A stretch of 15,267 nt of DNA from an uncultured Clostridia bacterium (GCA_945485605.1 CALYSG010000027.1:1-15267), one strand, 5' to 3'; positions 6,488-14,720 are shown, counted from the first letter of the stretch. The notes: generated from the letters alone by a model not told the origin. Numbers and translations are program-made.

Positions 6488-7612
6488 ATGGTAAATGTCA
6501 GAGAGGTAACCTCACAAAAAGACAAACGCGAATTTCTTGATTTCCCTCTTCGTCTATACCGTGGCAATCCATATTTCGTGCCTCCGCTATACATGGACGA
6601 AAAAAAGATATTCCTCAAGGATTATGTATATTACGACACCTGCGAGGCAGTCTATTTTCTCGCCGAACGACACGGTGAAACGGTCGGCAGGATCTCGGGA
6701 ATCCTTCAGAAGGCTCACAACGAAAAAACCGGTGAAAAAAGAGTCAGGTTCACTCGGTTTGACAGCATCGATGACCTAAAGGTCGCAAAGGCACTGTTCG
6801 ATGCCGTCGAAGACTGGGCAAGATCAAAAGGCATGGATACCGTGTGCGGACCGCTCGGATTCTCCGATCTGGAACGTGAGGGACTGCTGATAGAGGGATT
6901 TGACCAACTTGCAACCTTTGAAGAGCAGTACAATTACGAATACTACCCCGCGCTTGTTGAGCATTGCGGATACGAAAAAGAGGTCGATTGGATCGAATCG
7001 AGACTAAGCCTTCCCGACGAGCCGGACGAAAAACTGCAGAGGACCGCAGACTATATAATGAAGCGCTACAACCTTCATTTTGATGACGCAAAGAACATAG
7101 ACGACTTCATAAAAAGATACGCCGACAAGATGTTCGTTCTGCTTGACGAGAGCTACGAAAACATCTACGGCACGGTCCCCTTCACCGAGGGAATGAAAAA
7201 GATCACAATCGAGACCTTCCGAATGATCATGAGCAAAAAATATGTCGCCGTGTTGCTCGATGAAAACGACAACGCCGTCTGCTTCGGACTTTGTATCCCC
7301 TCGATCGCGAAAGCCGTGCAATCATCGGAGGGACATCTCACCCCCATATCTCTCCTGAAAATACTGAAGGCTGTAGAATCTCCCGAGGTCATAGACCTCG
7401 GGCTCGTCGGCGTCGCCTCCGAGTACGCAAACAGGGGCGTCAGCGCGGCATTCATGGCAAAGCTTATGGAATTTATGCGCGAATCCGGCATAAAGTATGC
7501 CGAAACCAACCTAAACCTTGAAACCAATATGAGCATCAGAACACAGTGGAAACGTTTTAACGCTGTCGAGCATAAGCGCAGAAGATCATATATAAAGCGC
7601 CGCGATCAATAA
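6488..7612 (+). CDS. GNAT-like N-acetyltransferase family protein
   Basis: This 374-residue soluble protein begins MVNVREVTSQKDKREFLDFP, with NPYFVPPLYMDEKKIF at about 25-41. That opening is seen in a group of large bacterial proteins annotated as GNAT-like or YghO-like. The core includes ETVGRISGILQK (acetyl-CoA strand-like), a GFSDLEREGLLIEGFD region, and a C-terminal acyltransferase-like part with VIDLGLVGVASEYANRGVSAAFMAKLMEFM, where R/NRGVSAAF resembles the GNAT pyrophosphate-binding loop, ending in a very basic tail (KRRRSYIKRRDQ). Substrate is unknown. It starts only 3 nt after the DegV stop and no good Shine-Dalgarno site precedes the ATG, so it probably relies on translational coupling. 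A perfect terminator follows at 7618. Association with lipid or acyl metabolism is inferred from the DegV neighbour only. Confidence 0.78.
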   Translation: MVNVREVTSQKDKREFLDFPLRLYRGNPYFVPPLYMDEKKIFLKDYVYYDTCEAVYFLAERHGETVGRISGILQKAHNEKTGEKRVRFTRFDSIDDLKVAKALFDAVEDWARSKGMDTVCGPLGFSDLEREGLLIEGFDQLATFEEQYNYEYYPALVEHCGYEKEVDWIESRLSLPDEPDEKLQRTADYIMKRYNLHFDDAKNIDDFIKRYADKMFVLLDESYENIYGTVPFTEGMKKITIETFRMIMSKKYVAVLLDENDNAVCFGLCIPSIAKAVQSSEGHLTPISLLKILKAVESPEVIDLGLVGVASEYANRGVSAAFMAKLMEFMRESGIKYAETNLNLETNMSIRTQWKRFNAVEHKRRRSYIKRRDQ

Positions 7613-7617
7613 ATTGC

Positions 7618-7650
7618 AAAAAATCTCCGGTAATCCGGAGATTTTTTCTT
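7618..7650 (+). terminator. Rho-independent terminator after the DegV operon
   Basis: AAAAAATCTCCGG (7618-7630), loop TAAT, and CCGGAGATTTTTT (7635-7647) form a perfect 13-bp stem ending in a T-run. It closes the DegV-GNAT operon and separates it from the coaE operon. Confidence 0.93.
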
Positions 7651-7669
7651 TTATCCCCCTTCCGAAGTG

Positions 7670-7698
7670 TTGCAAATAACGCAATAATGTGATATAAT
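7670..7698 (+). promoter_or_regulatory. Extended -10 promoter of the coaE operon
   Basis: TTGCAA at 7670-7675, a 17-bp spacer and perfect TATAAT at 7693-7698 preceded by TGA (extended -10). It stands 48 bp before the coaE start and is the only clear promoter seen for the seven-gene run that follows. Confidence 0.82.
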
Positions 7699-7745
7699 TA
7701 TTTGATTATAGTGGAATGTTGTAATCTTACCGAAAGGAGCCGTCA

Positions 7746-8372
7746 ATGGTCATAATCGGAATAACCGGACCCTCGGGCTCCGGAAAAAGCGAAATATGCG
7801 CAAAGCTCAATGCCGCGGGGATCCCGACGCTAAATGCCGACAAAATATATCACAGACTTCTGACCCCGCCGTCGGAGCTTCTCGAACTTCTCGCCGAGCA
7901 CTTCGGGCAAGAGATAATAAGAGATGACGGCACACTTGACCGGAGCGCTCTCGCGGCGAAGGTCTTCGCTCCCGGAGCCGAATCTGAGCTTGAGACACTC
8001 AACAGGATCACTCACGGTCGCGTTTTGGCAAAGATGAACTCACTCATATCACAGTATTCGAAAATGGGATGCTCGGCGCTGACAGCAGATGTTCCTCTTC
8101 TGTTTGAGTCGGGCTTTGACAAAGAATGTGACCTAACGGTAGCGGTCGTCGCCGACAAAGCGATAAGGACCGAACGGATAATGAAACGCGACGGTATGGA
8201 ATACGACGCTGCGGTGGCGAGAACTTCGGCGCAGAAGCCGGAGGGCTACTACACCTCGCGTGCCGACGTCGTAATAAAGAACAATTCGGGCGAAGATGAA
8301 CTCGAAAAAGAGGTCTCCGCCCTGCTTGAAAAAATCGGAGAGATCATAAAATGCCAGGGAAGAAAAAAATAA
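7746..8372 (+). CDS. coaE: Dephospho-CoA kinase
   Basis: CoaE phosphorylates the ribose 3'-OH of dephospho-CoA, the last step of coenzyme A synthesis, in the cytoplasm. The product has 208 residues, normal for the family. P-loop GPSGSGKS is at 8-15, then the substrate motif NADKIYH (30-36), DRSALAAKVF, the LNRITHGRV helix, and the highly typical ADVPLLFESGFD strand near residues 114-125 followed by lid arginines (RTERIMKRDG). The ATG has GGAG (7736-7739) 6 nt upstream. It is the first gene of the long operon. Its last 22 nt overlap the next gene in another frame. Confidence 0.95.
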   Translation: MVIIGITGPSGSGKSEICAKLNAAGIPTLNADKIYHRLLTPPSELLELLAEHFGQEIIRDDGTLDRSALAAKVFAPGAESELETLNRITHGRVLAKMNSLISQYSKMGCSALTADVPLLFESGFDKECDLTVAVVADKAIRTERIMKRDGMEYDAAVARTSAQKPEGYYTSRADVVIKNNSGEDELEKEVSALLEKIGEIIKCQGRKK

Positions 8373-8926
8373 TCATAGCAGTCGTCTGCATAATCGTCGC
8401 CTCTGTGGCGATCGGATTTATCTACGACTCGGTAATGAACCGAGCAGAGGCGAAGGACTACCCGAGGAAATATTCCGAATTTGTCGAAAAATGGGCGAAG
8501 ACATACGGCGTTCCCGAGTATGTCGTTTATTCGGTCATAAAAGCCGAGAGCGACTTTGATCCTACAACCGAATCGTCCGCCGGAGCCGTTGGACTTATGC
8601 AGATCCTTGTCCGTGAGAACAGCAACACATTCGAATACATCGCCGGAATGGTCGGGGACAGGTATGATCCCTCTCTTCACTTTGATCCGAATACCAACAT
8701 CAAATACGGCACATATTATCTTTCATACCTGTATAAAAAATTCGACAACTGGAGCACCGTTTTTGCGGCTTACAACGCCGGAGAGGGCAATGTATCAAAA
8801 TGGCTCGCCGATCCGACCTGCTCGCTCGACGGGAAAACGCTCTACCGCATTCCGTTCTCAGAAACAAACAACTATGTGAAAAAAGTAAACGGATACTGCA
8901 AGGCGTACCGTCGCCTCTATTACTGA
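8351..8926 (+). CDS. Membrane-anchored lytic transglycosylase (SLT domain)
   Basis: This 191-residue protein has a basic N-terminus (MPGKKK), one membrane helix at about residues 7-24 and an extracytoplasmic Slt70-like lysozyme domain. The catalytic Glu is E66 in SVIKAESDFD, the GLMQI motif is at 81-85, and AAYNAGEGNVSKWL closes the fold, as in family 23 transglycosylases. It cleaves peptidoglycan glycan strands, making 1,6-anhydro-muramyl ends. The start lies inside coaE with GGAG at 8337-8340 and a 10-nt spacer, so the genes are translationally linked. The helix lacks a clear signal-peptidase site, so it is probably an anchor. Similar short SLT proteins in Clostridia follow coaE directly. 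Confidence 0.92.
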   Translation: MPGKKKIIIAVVCIIVASVAIGFIYDSVMNRAEAKDYPRKYSEFVEKWAKTYGVPEYVVYSVIKAESDFDPTTESSAGAVGLMQILVRENSNTFEYIAGMVGDRYDPSLHFDPNTNIKYGTYYLSYLYKKFDNWSTVFAAYNAGEGNVSKWLADPTCSLDGKTLYRIPFSETNNYVKKVNGYCKAYRRLYY

Positions 8927-8954
8927 CAAAATCAAACGAAAGGGCAAAGATAAA

Positions 8955-10313
8955 ATGGAAAATAAGGAATTCAACTACAAAAAGCGCAATTTCTACACCT
9001 CGACAGACCGCGCCGAGGCGGCATACGAATATGCGAAGGGCTACACTGCCTTCCTCGACAGCGCAAAGACCGAACGCGAAGCAGTAAAGGAAGCCGTTAC
9101 ACGTGCCGAAGCCTGCGGATATAAGCCCTACACCTTCGGGATGAAAGTAAAAGCGGGCGACAAGCTCTACTATAACAACCGCGGCAAGAGCATCATGCTC
9201 TTCAGAATAGGCACCGAGGATATCTCGAACGGTGTAAGGATCGCCGCCGCGCATATAGATTCTCCGCGCGTAGACCTCAAGCAGTGCCCCCTCTACGAAA
9301 ATTCCGGCATGGCGTTTCTAAAGACACATTACTACGGCGGTATCCGTAAATATCAGTGGGTCGCAACTCCGCTCGCACTTCACGGAACAGTCGTTAAGGC
9401 TGACGGAAGTACCGTCGATATCACTATCGGCGAGGATCCTGAAGATCCCATATTCTATATAAACGACCTCCTTCCCCACCTCGGGCAGGATCAGGGCAAA
9501 AAGCCTCTGAATGAAGCGATACCCGGAGAGAGTCTCAACCTTCTTTCGGGCTCACGCCCCGATGCAGACTTGAGCGTAAGAGACAATGTTATGGCTATCC
9601 TTAACGAAAAATACGGAATCAACGAGGAGGATTTTCTCTCGGCTGAGCTTTGTGCCGTTCCGGCAGGAAACGCGCGCGACGTCGGTCTTGACCGCTCTAT
9701 GATCGCCGGCTACGGTCACGATGACCGTTGCTGCGCTTACCCCGCACTCACTTCCCTTCTTGAATGCGCGGACGATACGCACACCCTTATGTGCATTCTC
9801 ACCGACAAGGAGGAGACCGGAAGCGACGGCGTTTCCGGTATGCAGTGCCGTCTGTTCATAGACCTTATCGAAAATATCGCGCTCGCCCTCGGCGGCAATC
9901 CCGCACAGGTCAGAGCGGCTTCAAAGTGCCTCTCTGCGGATGTTTCGGCGGCATACGATCCGAACTTCCCCGAAGTCTTCGAAAAGCGCAATTGCTCCGA
10001 GATAAACTGCGGCGCGGTCCTCGCAAAGTACACCGGTGCCCGCGGAAAGTCCGGCACGAGCGATGCCTCGGCTGAATTTCTCGGTTGGGTTCGCCGCGCC
10101 ATGGCGTCAAAGGACGTCGTCTGGCAGTCGGGCGAGCTCGGCAAGGTAGACCTCGGCGGAGGCGGAACGGTCGCGAAGTTTATTGCAAACCACAATATCG
10201 ACACGGTAGACCTCGGCGTCCCCGTTATCTCGATGCACGCTCCCTGCGAGGTCATAGCAAAATCCGACCTCTATGAGGCTTACCGCGCATTTGACGCCTT
10301 CTTCTGCTTCTGA
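8955..10313 (+). CDS. apeA: M18 family aminopeptidase
   Basis: This is a cytoplasmic zinc aminopeptidase of family M18 (aspartyl aminopeptidase/LAP4 group), 452 residues, full length. Metal-site motifs are all present: AAHIDSPRVDLK with H100 and D102, GYGHDDRCCAYPAL with D256/D257, DKEETGSDG with E286 and E287 (general base and ligand), LSADVSAAYDPNFPE with D329, and SMHAPCEV with H428. The N-terminus MENKEFNYKKRNFY fits the clostridial ApeA type. Such enzymes form large oligomers and trim N-terminal residues from peptides. The start has a weak AAAGGG site 11-12 nt upstream. Its stop overlaps the prfA start by one base (TGATG), so prfA translation likely depends on it. Confidence 0.95.
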   Translation: MENKEFNYKKRNFYTSTDRAEAAYEYAKGYTAFLDSAKTEREAVKEAVTRAEACGYKPYTFGMKVKAGDKLYYNNRGKSIMLFRIGTEDISNGVRIAAAHIDSPRVDLKQCPLYENSGMAFLKTHYYGGIRKYQWVATPLALHGTVVKADGSTVDITIGEDPEDPIFYINDLLPHLGQDQGKKPLNEAIPGESLNLLSGSRPDADLSVRDNVMAILNEKYGINEEDFLSAELCAVPAGNARDVGLDRSMIAGYGHDDRCCAYPALTSLLECADDTHTLMCILTDKEETGSDGVSGMQCRLFIDLIENIALALGGNPAQVRAASKCLSADVSAAYDPNFPEVFEKRNCSEINCGAVLAKYTGARGKSGTSDASAEFLGWVRRAMASKDVVWQSGELGKVDLGGGGTVAKFIANHNIDTVDLGVPVISMHAPCEVIAKSDLYEAYRAFDAFFCF

Positions 10314-11386
10314 TGGCGCTCTCCGACAAGCTGAAAGAGGTCGAGGAACGCTACCTTCAGATCGAAAAGCTCCTCTCCGAGCCGGGCGTCGCATCCGATC
10401 CGCAGAACTTTGCAAAACTTTCGAAGGAATATAAGACCCTCTCTCCAATAGTCGAAAAGTACCGCGAATACCGCGCCTCAGTCGAAGCACTTGAAGAAGC
10501 CAAAGCCCTCATGGAAAGCTCCGACGCAGAGCTTCGCGAGCTTGCCTCGGCGGAATATTACCGCGACAAGGATATCCCCGTAAGGCTCATTGAAGAGCTG
10601 ACTCTTATGCTGCTGCCCCGCGACGAAAACGACGACAAGAATGTTATCGTTGAGATCCGCGCGGGTGCGGGAGGAGATGAGGCTGCCCTATTTGCCGCAG
10701 TCCTCTACCGTATGTACACTATGTATGCCGAGTCAAAAAGGTTCCGGGTCTCGCTTCTGAGCGCAAACGAGACCGAGCTCGGCGGATTCCGCGAGGTAAC
10801 ATTTATGGTTGAAGGCAACGGTGCCTACTCGCGATTCCGTTTCGAATCGGGAGTCCACCGCGTCCAGCGCGTTCCCGAAACCGAATCGCAGGGCCGCATA
10901 CACACATCGACAGTGACCGTCGCGGTTCTTCCCGAGGTCGAGGAAGTCGAGGTCGAGATAAACCCAGCCGATATTATCCTCGAATCCTGCAAATCGAGCG
11001 GAGCCGGCGGTCAGCACATAAACAAGACCGAATCGGCGGTAAGGCTTACTCACAAGCCTACCGGCATCGTCGTCGAATGTCAGCAGGAGCGCAGTCAGCT
11101 CCAGAACCGCGAAAAAGCAATGCAGATGCTCCGTGCCAAGCTATACGAGATAAAACGCAACGAGCAGGACGAAAAGATAGCCTCGACGAGAAAATCACAG
11201 GTAGGCAGCGGAGAGAGATGCGAGAAGATCAGGACCTACAACTACCCTCAGAGCCGCATTACCGATCACAGGATAAATTACTCGGTCTACTCTCTCGATG
11301 ATTTTCTATCGGGAAACATCGACGGTATGATCGACGCTCTCATCGCCGCGGATACGGCAGAAAAACTCAGAAATTCGGAAGAATGA
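10313..11386 (+). CDS. prfA: Peptide chain release factor 1
   Basis: RF1 recognises UAA and UAG in the ribosomal A site and triggers peptide release. The 357-residue length is standard. Domain order: N-terminal helices (1-110), RAGAGGDEAALFA at about 116-128, the anticodon-like tripeptide PET at 188-190 in RVPETESQGRIHTS (the P-x-T form typical of RF1 rather than the SPF of RF2), and the catalytic loop SSGAGGQHINKTESAVR with GGQ at 232-234. The PET variant is also known from Bacillus RF1. It overlaps the M18 gene by 1 nt and tsaC by 4 nt. The GGQ glutamine is usually methylated by PrmC, whose gene often follows prfA but is not here. Confidence 0.97.
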   Translation: MALSDKLKEVEERYLQIEKLLSEPGVASDPQNFAKLSKEYKTLSPIVEKYREYRASVEALEEAKALMESSDAELRELASAEYYRDKDIPVRLIEELTLMLLPRDENDDKNVIVEIRAGAGGDEAALFAAVLYRMYTMYAESKRFRVSLLSANETELGGFREVTFMVEGNGAYSRFRFESGVHRVQRVPETESQGRIHTSTVTVAVLPEVEEVEVEINPADIILESCKSSGAGGQHINKTESAVRLTHKPTGIVVECQQERSQLQNREKAMQMLRAKLYEIKRNEQDEKIASTRKSQVGSGERCEKIRTYNYPQSRITDHRINYSVYSLDDFLSGNIDGMIDALIAADTAEKLRNSEE

Positions 11387-12408
11387 CAATGAAAACTCGG
11401 TTTATCGTTTCGGGCGCAAAAAGTGCCTGCTTAATGGACGCAGCGCATATAATCAGGTCGGGCGGACTCGTCGTATTTCCAACCGAGACGGTCTACGGAC
11501 TCGGCGGCGACGCGACTAACGCCGAGTCGGCAAAGAAGATCTATGCCGCGAAAGGCAGACCCTCGGACAACCCCCTGATAATCCACATTGACAGACCCGA
11601 ATCGGCAGAGCCTTACGCCGTCACGAACGAATATTACTACCGTCTCGCGGAAAAGTTTATGCCTGGCCCTCTGACAGTGATACTGCCGAGGAAGGACACT
11701 ATCCCGAAGGAAACCGCGGGAGGTCTTGACACTGTCGCCGTAAGGTGCCCGTCTCATCCGATCGCGCACGCATTTATAGAAGCCTGCGGCGTTCCGGTCG
11801 CCGCACCGTCGGCAAACCTTTCGGGCAAGCCCTCGCCTACAAATGCCGCGGACGTGCTCGCCGATATGGACGGACGCGTCGATATGATAATCGACGGAGG
11901 CGACAGCGAGATCGGGCTTGAATCGACAATCGTGAAGCTCGACGGTGACTGCGGGATCCTTCTTCGTCCGGGTGCGGTGACGGTCGATGCGCTTCGTTGC
12001 GTTCTTCGTGAGGTCAAGGTCGATCCCGCGGTCACGGGAAGCCTTCCCGCAGACGCGCATCCGCTGTCGCCGGGAATGAAATACAGGCATTATTCGCCCG
12101 ATACTCCCTTAGTCCTTCTTGACGGAAATGACAGTGATGTGCTTGAATTTATGAAGAAAACGAGCGACGACGCAATACTTATATGCTTTGATGACGAGGC
12201 AGCAGTGCTCGCGGGGCACAGAATAATTCCGGTAGGCTCACGCGAAGACCTCAGCGAAGAAGCACACAGACTCTTCTCCGCCCTTCGAATGGCAGACCGT
12301 ATGGGTGCGAAGGTCATTTACGGGCATCTGCCAAAAAAGAACGGCATAGGACTTGCCCTCTACAACCGCATGATACGCGCCGCCGCGCACACCGTCAGAA
12401 AGGTCTAA
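11383..12408 (+). CDS. tsaC: L-threonylcarbamoyladenylate synthase (Sua5-type, long form)
   Basis: The enzyme makes threonylcarbamoyl-AMP from threonine, bicarbonate and ATP, the first step of tRNA t6A37 modification. This 341-residue version is the two-domain Sua5/YwlC form: a YrdC domain (about 15-205) with FPTETVYGLG (32-41), KGRPSDNPL (57-65), APSANLSG (141-148) and the STIVKL...LLRPGAVT region (181-200), a linker SPGMKYRHYSPDTP (229-242) that covers the active site in Sua5, and a C-terminal Rossmann-like Sua5 domain to 341. The ATG overlaps the prfA stop (ATGA); a second in-frame ATG is 6 nt on. In Bacillus ywlC also lies near prfA, so the linkage is conserved. TsaB, TsaD and TsaE are needed but are not in the window. 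Confidence 0.95.
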   Translation: MTMKTRFIVSGAKSACLMDAAHIIRSGGLVVFPTETVYGLGGDATNAESAKKIYAAKGRPSDNPLIIHIDRPESAEPYAVTNEYYYRLAEKFMPGPLTVILPRKDTIPKETAGGLDTVAVRCPSHPIAHAFIEACGVPVAAPSANLSGKPSPTNAADVLADMDGRVDMIIDGGDSEIGLESTIVKLDGDCGILLRPGAVTVDALRCVLREVKVDPAVTGSLPADAHPLSPGMKYRHYSPDTPLVLLDGNDSDVLEFMKKTSDDAILICFDDEAAVLAGHRIIPVGSREDLSEEAHRLFSALRMADRMGAKVIYGHLPKKNGIGLALYNRMIRAAAHTVRKV

Positions 12409-12433
12409 CAATTCAATTCCAAAAGAAAGGGAG

Positions 12434-12464
12434 CTTCCGCCATGCGGAGGTTACGGTCATATAA
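12434..12464 (+). promoter_or_regulatory. Hairpin over the ribosome binding site of the topoisomerase gene
   Basis: CTTCCGC (12434-12440) can pair with GCGGAGG (12444-12450) across a CAT loop, with one G-T pair, burying the only good Shine-Dalgarno sequence before the start at 12465. The spacing from GGAGG to that ATG is long (14 nt), and an in-frame TAA sits right before it at 12462-12464. A different ATG at 12442, with GGGAG 8 nt upstream, opens a 30-codon frame ending at 12534 that overlaps the main gene's start. Together these could couple or restrain translation, or be chance. Confidence 0.4.
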
Positions 12465-14693
12465 ATGGCAAAGAAAATCCCCTCAAAAGCAAACGATCAG
12501 ATCGTCTACGCCGAGCCGACCTATCAGCCCATAACCGAAACTATCGAAAAAAACTATATGCCTTACGCGATGAGCGTAATAATATCCCGCGCGATCCCCG
12601 AGATCGACGGCTTCAAGCCGGCTCACCGCAAGCTCCTTTACACTATGTATAAAATGGGACTTATGAGCGGACCGAGGACAAAAAGCGCGAACGTCGTCGG
12701 CGCGACGATGAAGCTGAACCCTCACGGTGACGCGGCGATCTACGACACCATGGTGCGTCTGACGCGCGATAATGAGGCTCTGCTCCACCCGCTCATAGAC
12801 TCTAAGGGCAGCTTCGGTAAACAGTATTCCTCGACCGATATGAAATGCGCCGCGGCACGTTACACCGAAGTCAGGCTCGATCCCTTCTGTGCCGAGATCT
12901 TCCGAGGCATAGACAAGGATGCCGTCGATATGACCGATAACTACGACGGCACTATGAAGGAACCTGTCCTGCTTCCGACGACGTTTCCGAACATACTGAT
13001 AATGCCGACCGCCGGTATCGCAGTCGGTATGGCTTCCTCAATATGCTCTTTCAACCTCGCCGAGATATGCGACGGCACGATCGCGCTTCTGAAAAACCCG
13101 AAAACATCGGTCGAAAAATTGATGGAGATAATCAAAGCTCCCGATTTTCCGGGCGGCGGCGAGATAATCTACAACGCCGAGGCAATGCGTGAGGTCTTCA
13201 CTACCGGTCAGGGCTCGGTGAGGATCCGCTCGCGCTATTCATACGACAAGCATGCAAATTGCATAGATATACTTCAGATCCCCTACTCAACAACGATCGA
13301 AGTCATACTCAACAAGATCGCCGACCTATATAAGGCGGGCAAGCTAAAGGAAATAACCGATTTCCGAGACGAGATCGATGTCTCCGGCTTTAAGCTCACA
13401 ATAGACCTCCGCCGCGGAGTCGATCCCGACAAACTGATGAAGAAGCTCTTTAAGCTAACGACACTTGAGGACAGCTTCAAGTGCAACTTCAATGTCCTTA
13501 TAGATTCGGTTCCGCGCGTTATGGGAGTAACTGAGATCCTGAACGAGTGGATACGCTTCCGGCTCGGTTGCGTCCGCCGCGAGCTTACCTTCAATCTTAA
13601 AAAGAAAGAGGACAAGCTGCATCTGCTCCTCGGACTCGGAAAGATACTGCTTGATATCGATAAGGCAATAAAGATCGTCAGAGGCACCGAGCGTGACGCC
13701 GACGTCGTCCCGAACCTCATGAAGGGCTTCTCGATAGATGAAATTCAGGCAGAGTACATCGCAGAGATAAAGCTGCGTTACCTTAACCGCGAATATATTC
13801 TCGAACGAATACAGGAGATCGATGATCTTGAAAAAGAAATCGACGGAATAAAGGCGATCCTCGGCGACGAGCTGAAACAGAAAGCACTCATAGCAAAACA
13901 GCTCGCGGAAATAAAGAGCAAGTACGGTCAGCCGAGACGGTCTCTCATAGTTCACGAATCGGAAACCGACAGCTGCGAGCCGGAGGAAACGGTCGAGAAT
14001 TACAATGTAAGGCTCTATCTCACGAAAGAGGGCTATTTCAAGAAGATCACCCTGCTCTCTCTCCGCGGAAACGACGAGCAGAAGCTCAAGGACGGCGACT
14101 CTATAACCGAGGTAATAGACACCGAGAATACGGCGGAGCTTCTCTTCATCACCGACAAATGCCGTATGTACCGTGCCGCCGTCGCTGATTTCGACAATGT
14201 AAAGGCATCGCAGATGGGTGAATTCGTTCCGGTCAAGCTCGGTTTCGAGCCGGGCGAGAAGCCGATACTCATGAAGCTCTTCAATGGATTCAACGAGGGC
14301 GAAAACTTCGTCTATATATTTGAGAACGGCAAGGGCGTAAAGATCCCCTCAACGGCATATGTTACAAAGGCGCCGCGTCGCAAGCTCGTAGGATCGTATT
14401 CGGATGCCTCACCGATCGTTGCCGCCTTCGCCGAGAACGAAAAGGATCCATTCGATATCCTCCTCGTTAATGACGCCGGGCGTGCCGCGATAATAAAAAG
14501 CTCGCTCATTCCGGTGAAGGCTACGAGGACCTCGGGCGGCGTTCAGCTCTTCAATCTGAAGAAGGATCAGAAGCTGACATTCGCCTCGGCAGATATCGAT
14601 TCAATGCTTGAAAACTCAAAAGGGCTTAAAAAGCTGAAGATACCGGCGACAGGCAGTCCCCTCTCGGACTCCGACGCCCAAAAATTCAACTGA
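12465..14693 (+). CDS. Type IIA DNA topoisomerase, subunit A (ParC/GyrA-like)
   Basis: This is the DNA-cleaving subunit of a gyrase/topoisomerase IV-type enzyme, 742 residues. The N-terminal breakage-reunion domain begins YMPYAMSVIISRAIPEIDG (31-49), with KPAHRKLLYTM. The QRDR helix is NPHGDAAIYD (85-94), and the active Tyr is Y133 in AAARYTEVRLD with Arg132 before it. The middle has a long coiled tower/gate region (about 380-500). The C-terminal beta-pinwheel (about 515-720) shows roughly four repeats (RLYLTKEGYFKKIT, LLFITDKCRMYRA, FVYIFENGKGVKI, ILLVNDAGRAAII). It lacks a recognisable GyrA box and is shorter than usual GyrA (800-880). It belongs to a second clostridial class of A subunits, marked by GFKPAHRK and SKGSFGKQYSS. 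No subunit B gene is adjacent. Topoisomerase IV-like decatenation is a reasonable guess, not proven. Confidence 0.9.
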   Translation: MAKKIPSKANDQIVYAEPTYQPITETIEKNYMPYAMSVIISRAIPEIDGFKPAHRKLLYTMYKMGLMSGPRTKSANVVGATMKLNPHGDAAIYDTMVRLTRDNEALLHPLIDSKGSFGKQYSSTDMKCAAARYTEVRLDPFCAEIFRGIDKDAVDMTDNYDGTMKEPVLLPTTFPNILIMPTAGIAVGMASSICSFNLAEICDGTIALLKNPKTSVEKLMEIIKAPDFPGGGEIIYNAEAMREVFTTGQGSVRIRSRYSYDKHANCIDILQIPYSTTIEVILNKIADLYKAGKLKEITDFRDEIDVSGFKLTIDLRRGVDPDKLMKKLFKLTTLEDSFKCNFNVLIDSVPRVMGVTEILNEWIRFRLGCVRRELTFNLKKKEDKLHLLLGLGKILLDIDKAIKIVRGTERDADVVPNLMKGFSIDEIQAEYIAEIKLRYLNREYILERIQEIDDLEKEIDGIKAILGDELKQKALIAKQLAEIKSKYGQPRRSLIVHESETDSCEPEETVENYNVRLYLTKEGYFKKITLLSLRGNDEQKLKDGDSITEVIDTENTAELLFITDKCRMYRAAVADFDNVKASQMGEFVPVKLGFEPGEKPILMKLFNGFNEGENFVYIFENGKGVKIPSTAYVTKAPRRKLVGSYSDASPIVAAFAENEKDPFDILLVNDAGRAAIIKSSLIPVKATRTSGGVQLFNLKKDQKLTFASADIDSMLENSKGLKKLKIPATGSPLSDSDAQKFN

Positions 14694-14720
14694 TACGAAT
14701 AAATTATTACGGAGGATAAT

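Noticed and set aside
11431..12090. 219-codon minus-strand ORF
   Set aside because: It is antisense to the conserved tsaC YrdC domain; the translation is rich in Arg and Cys and resembles no family.
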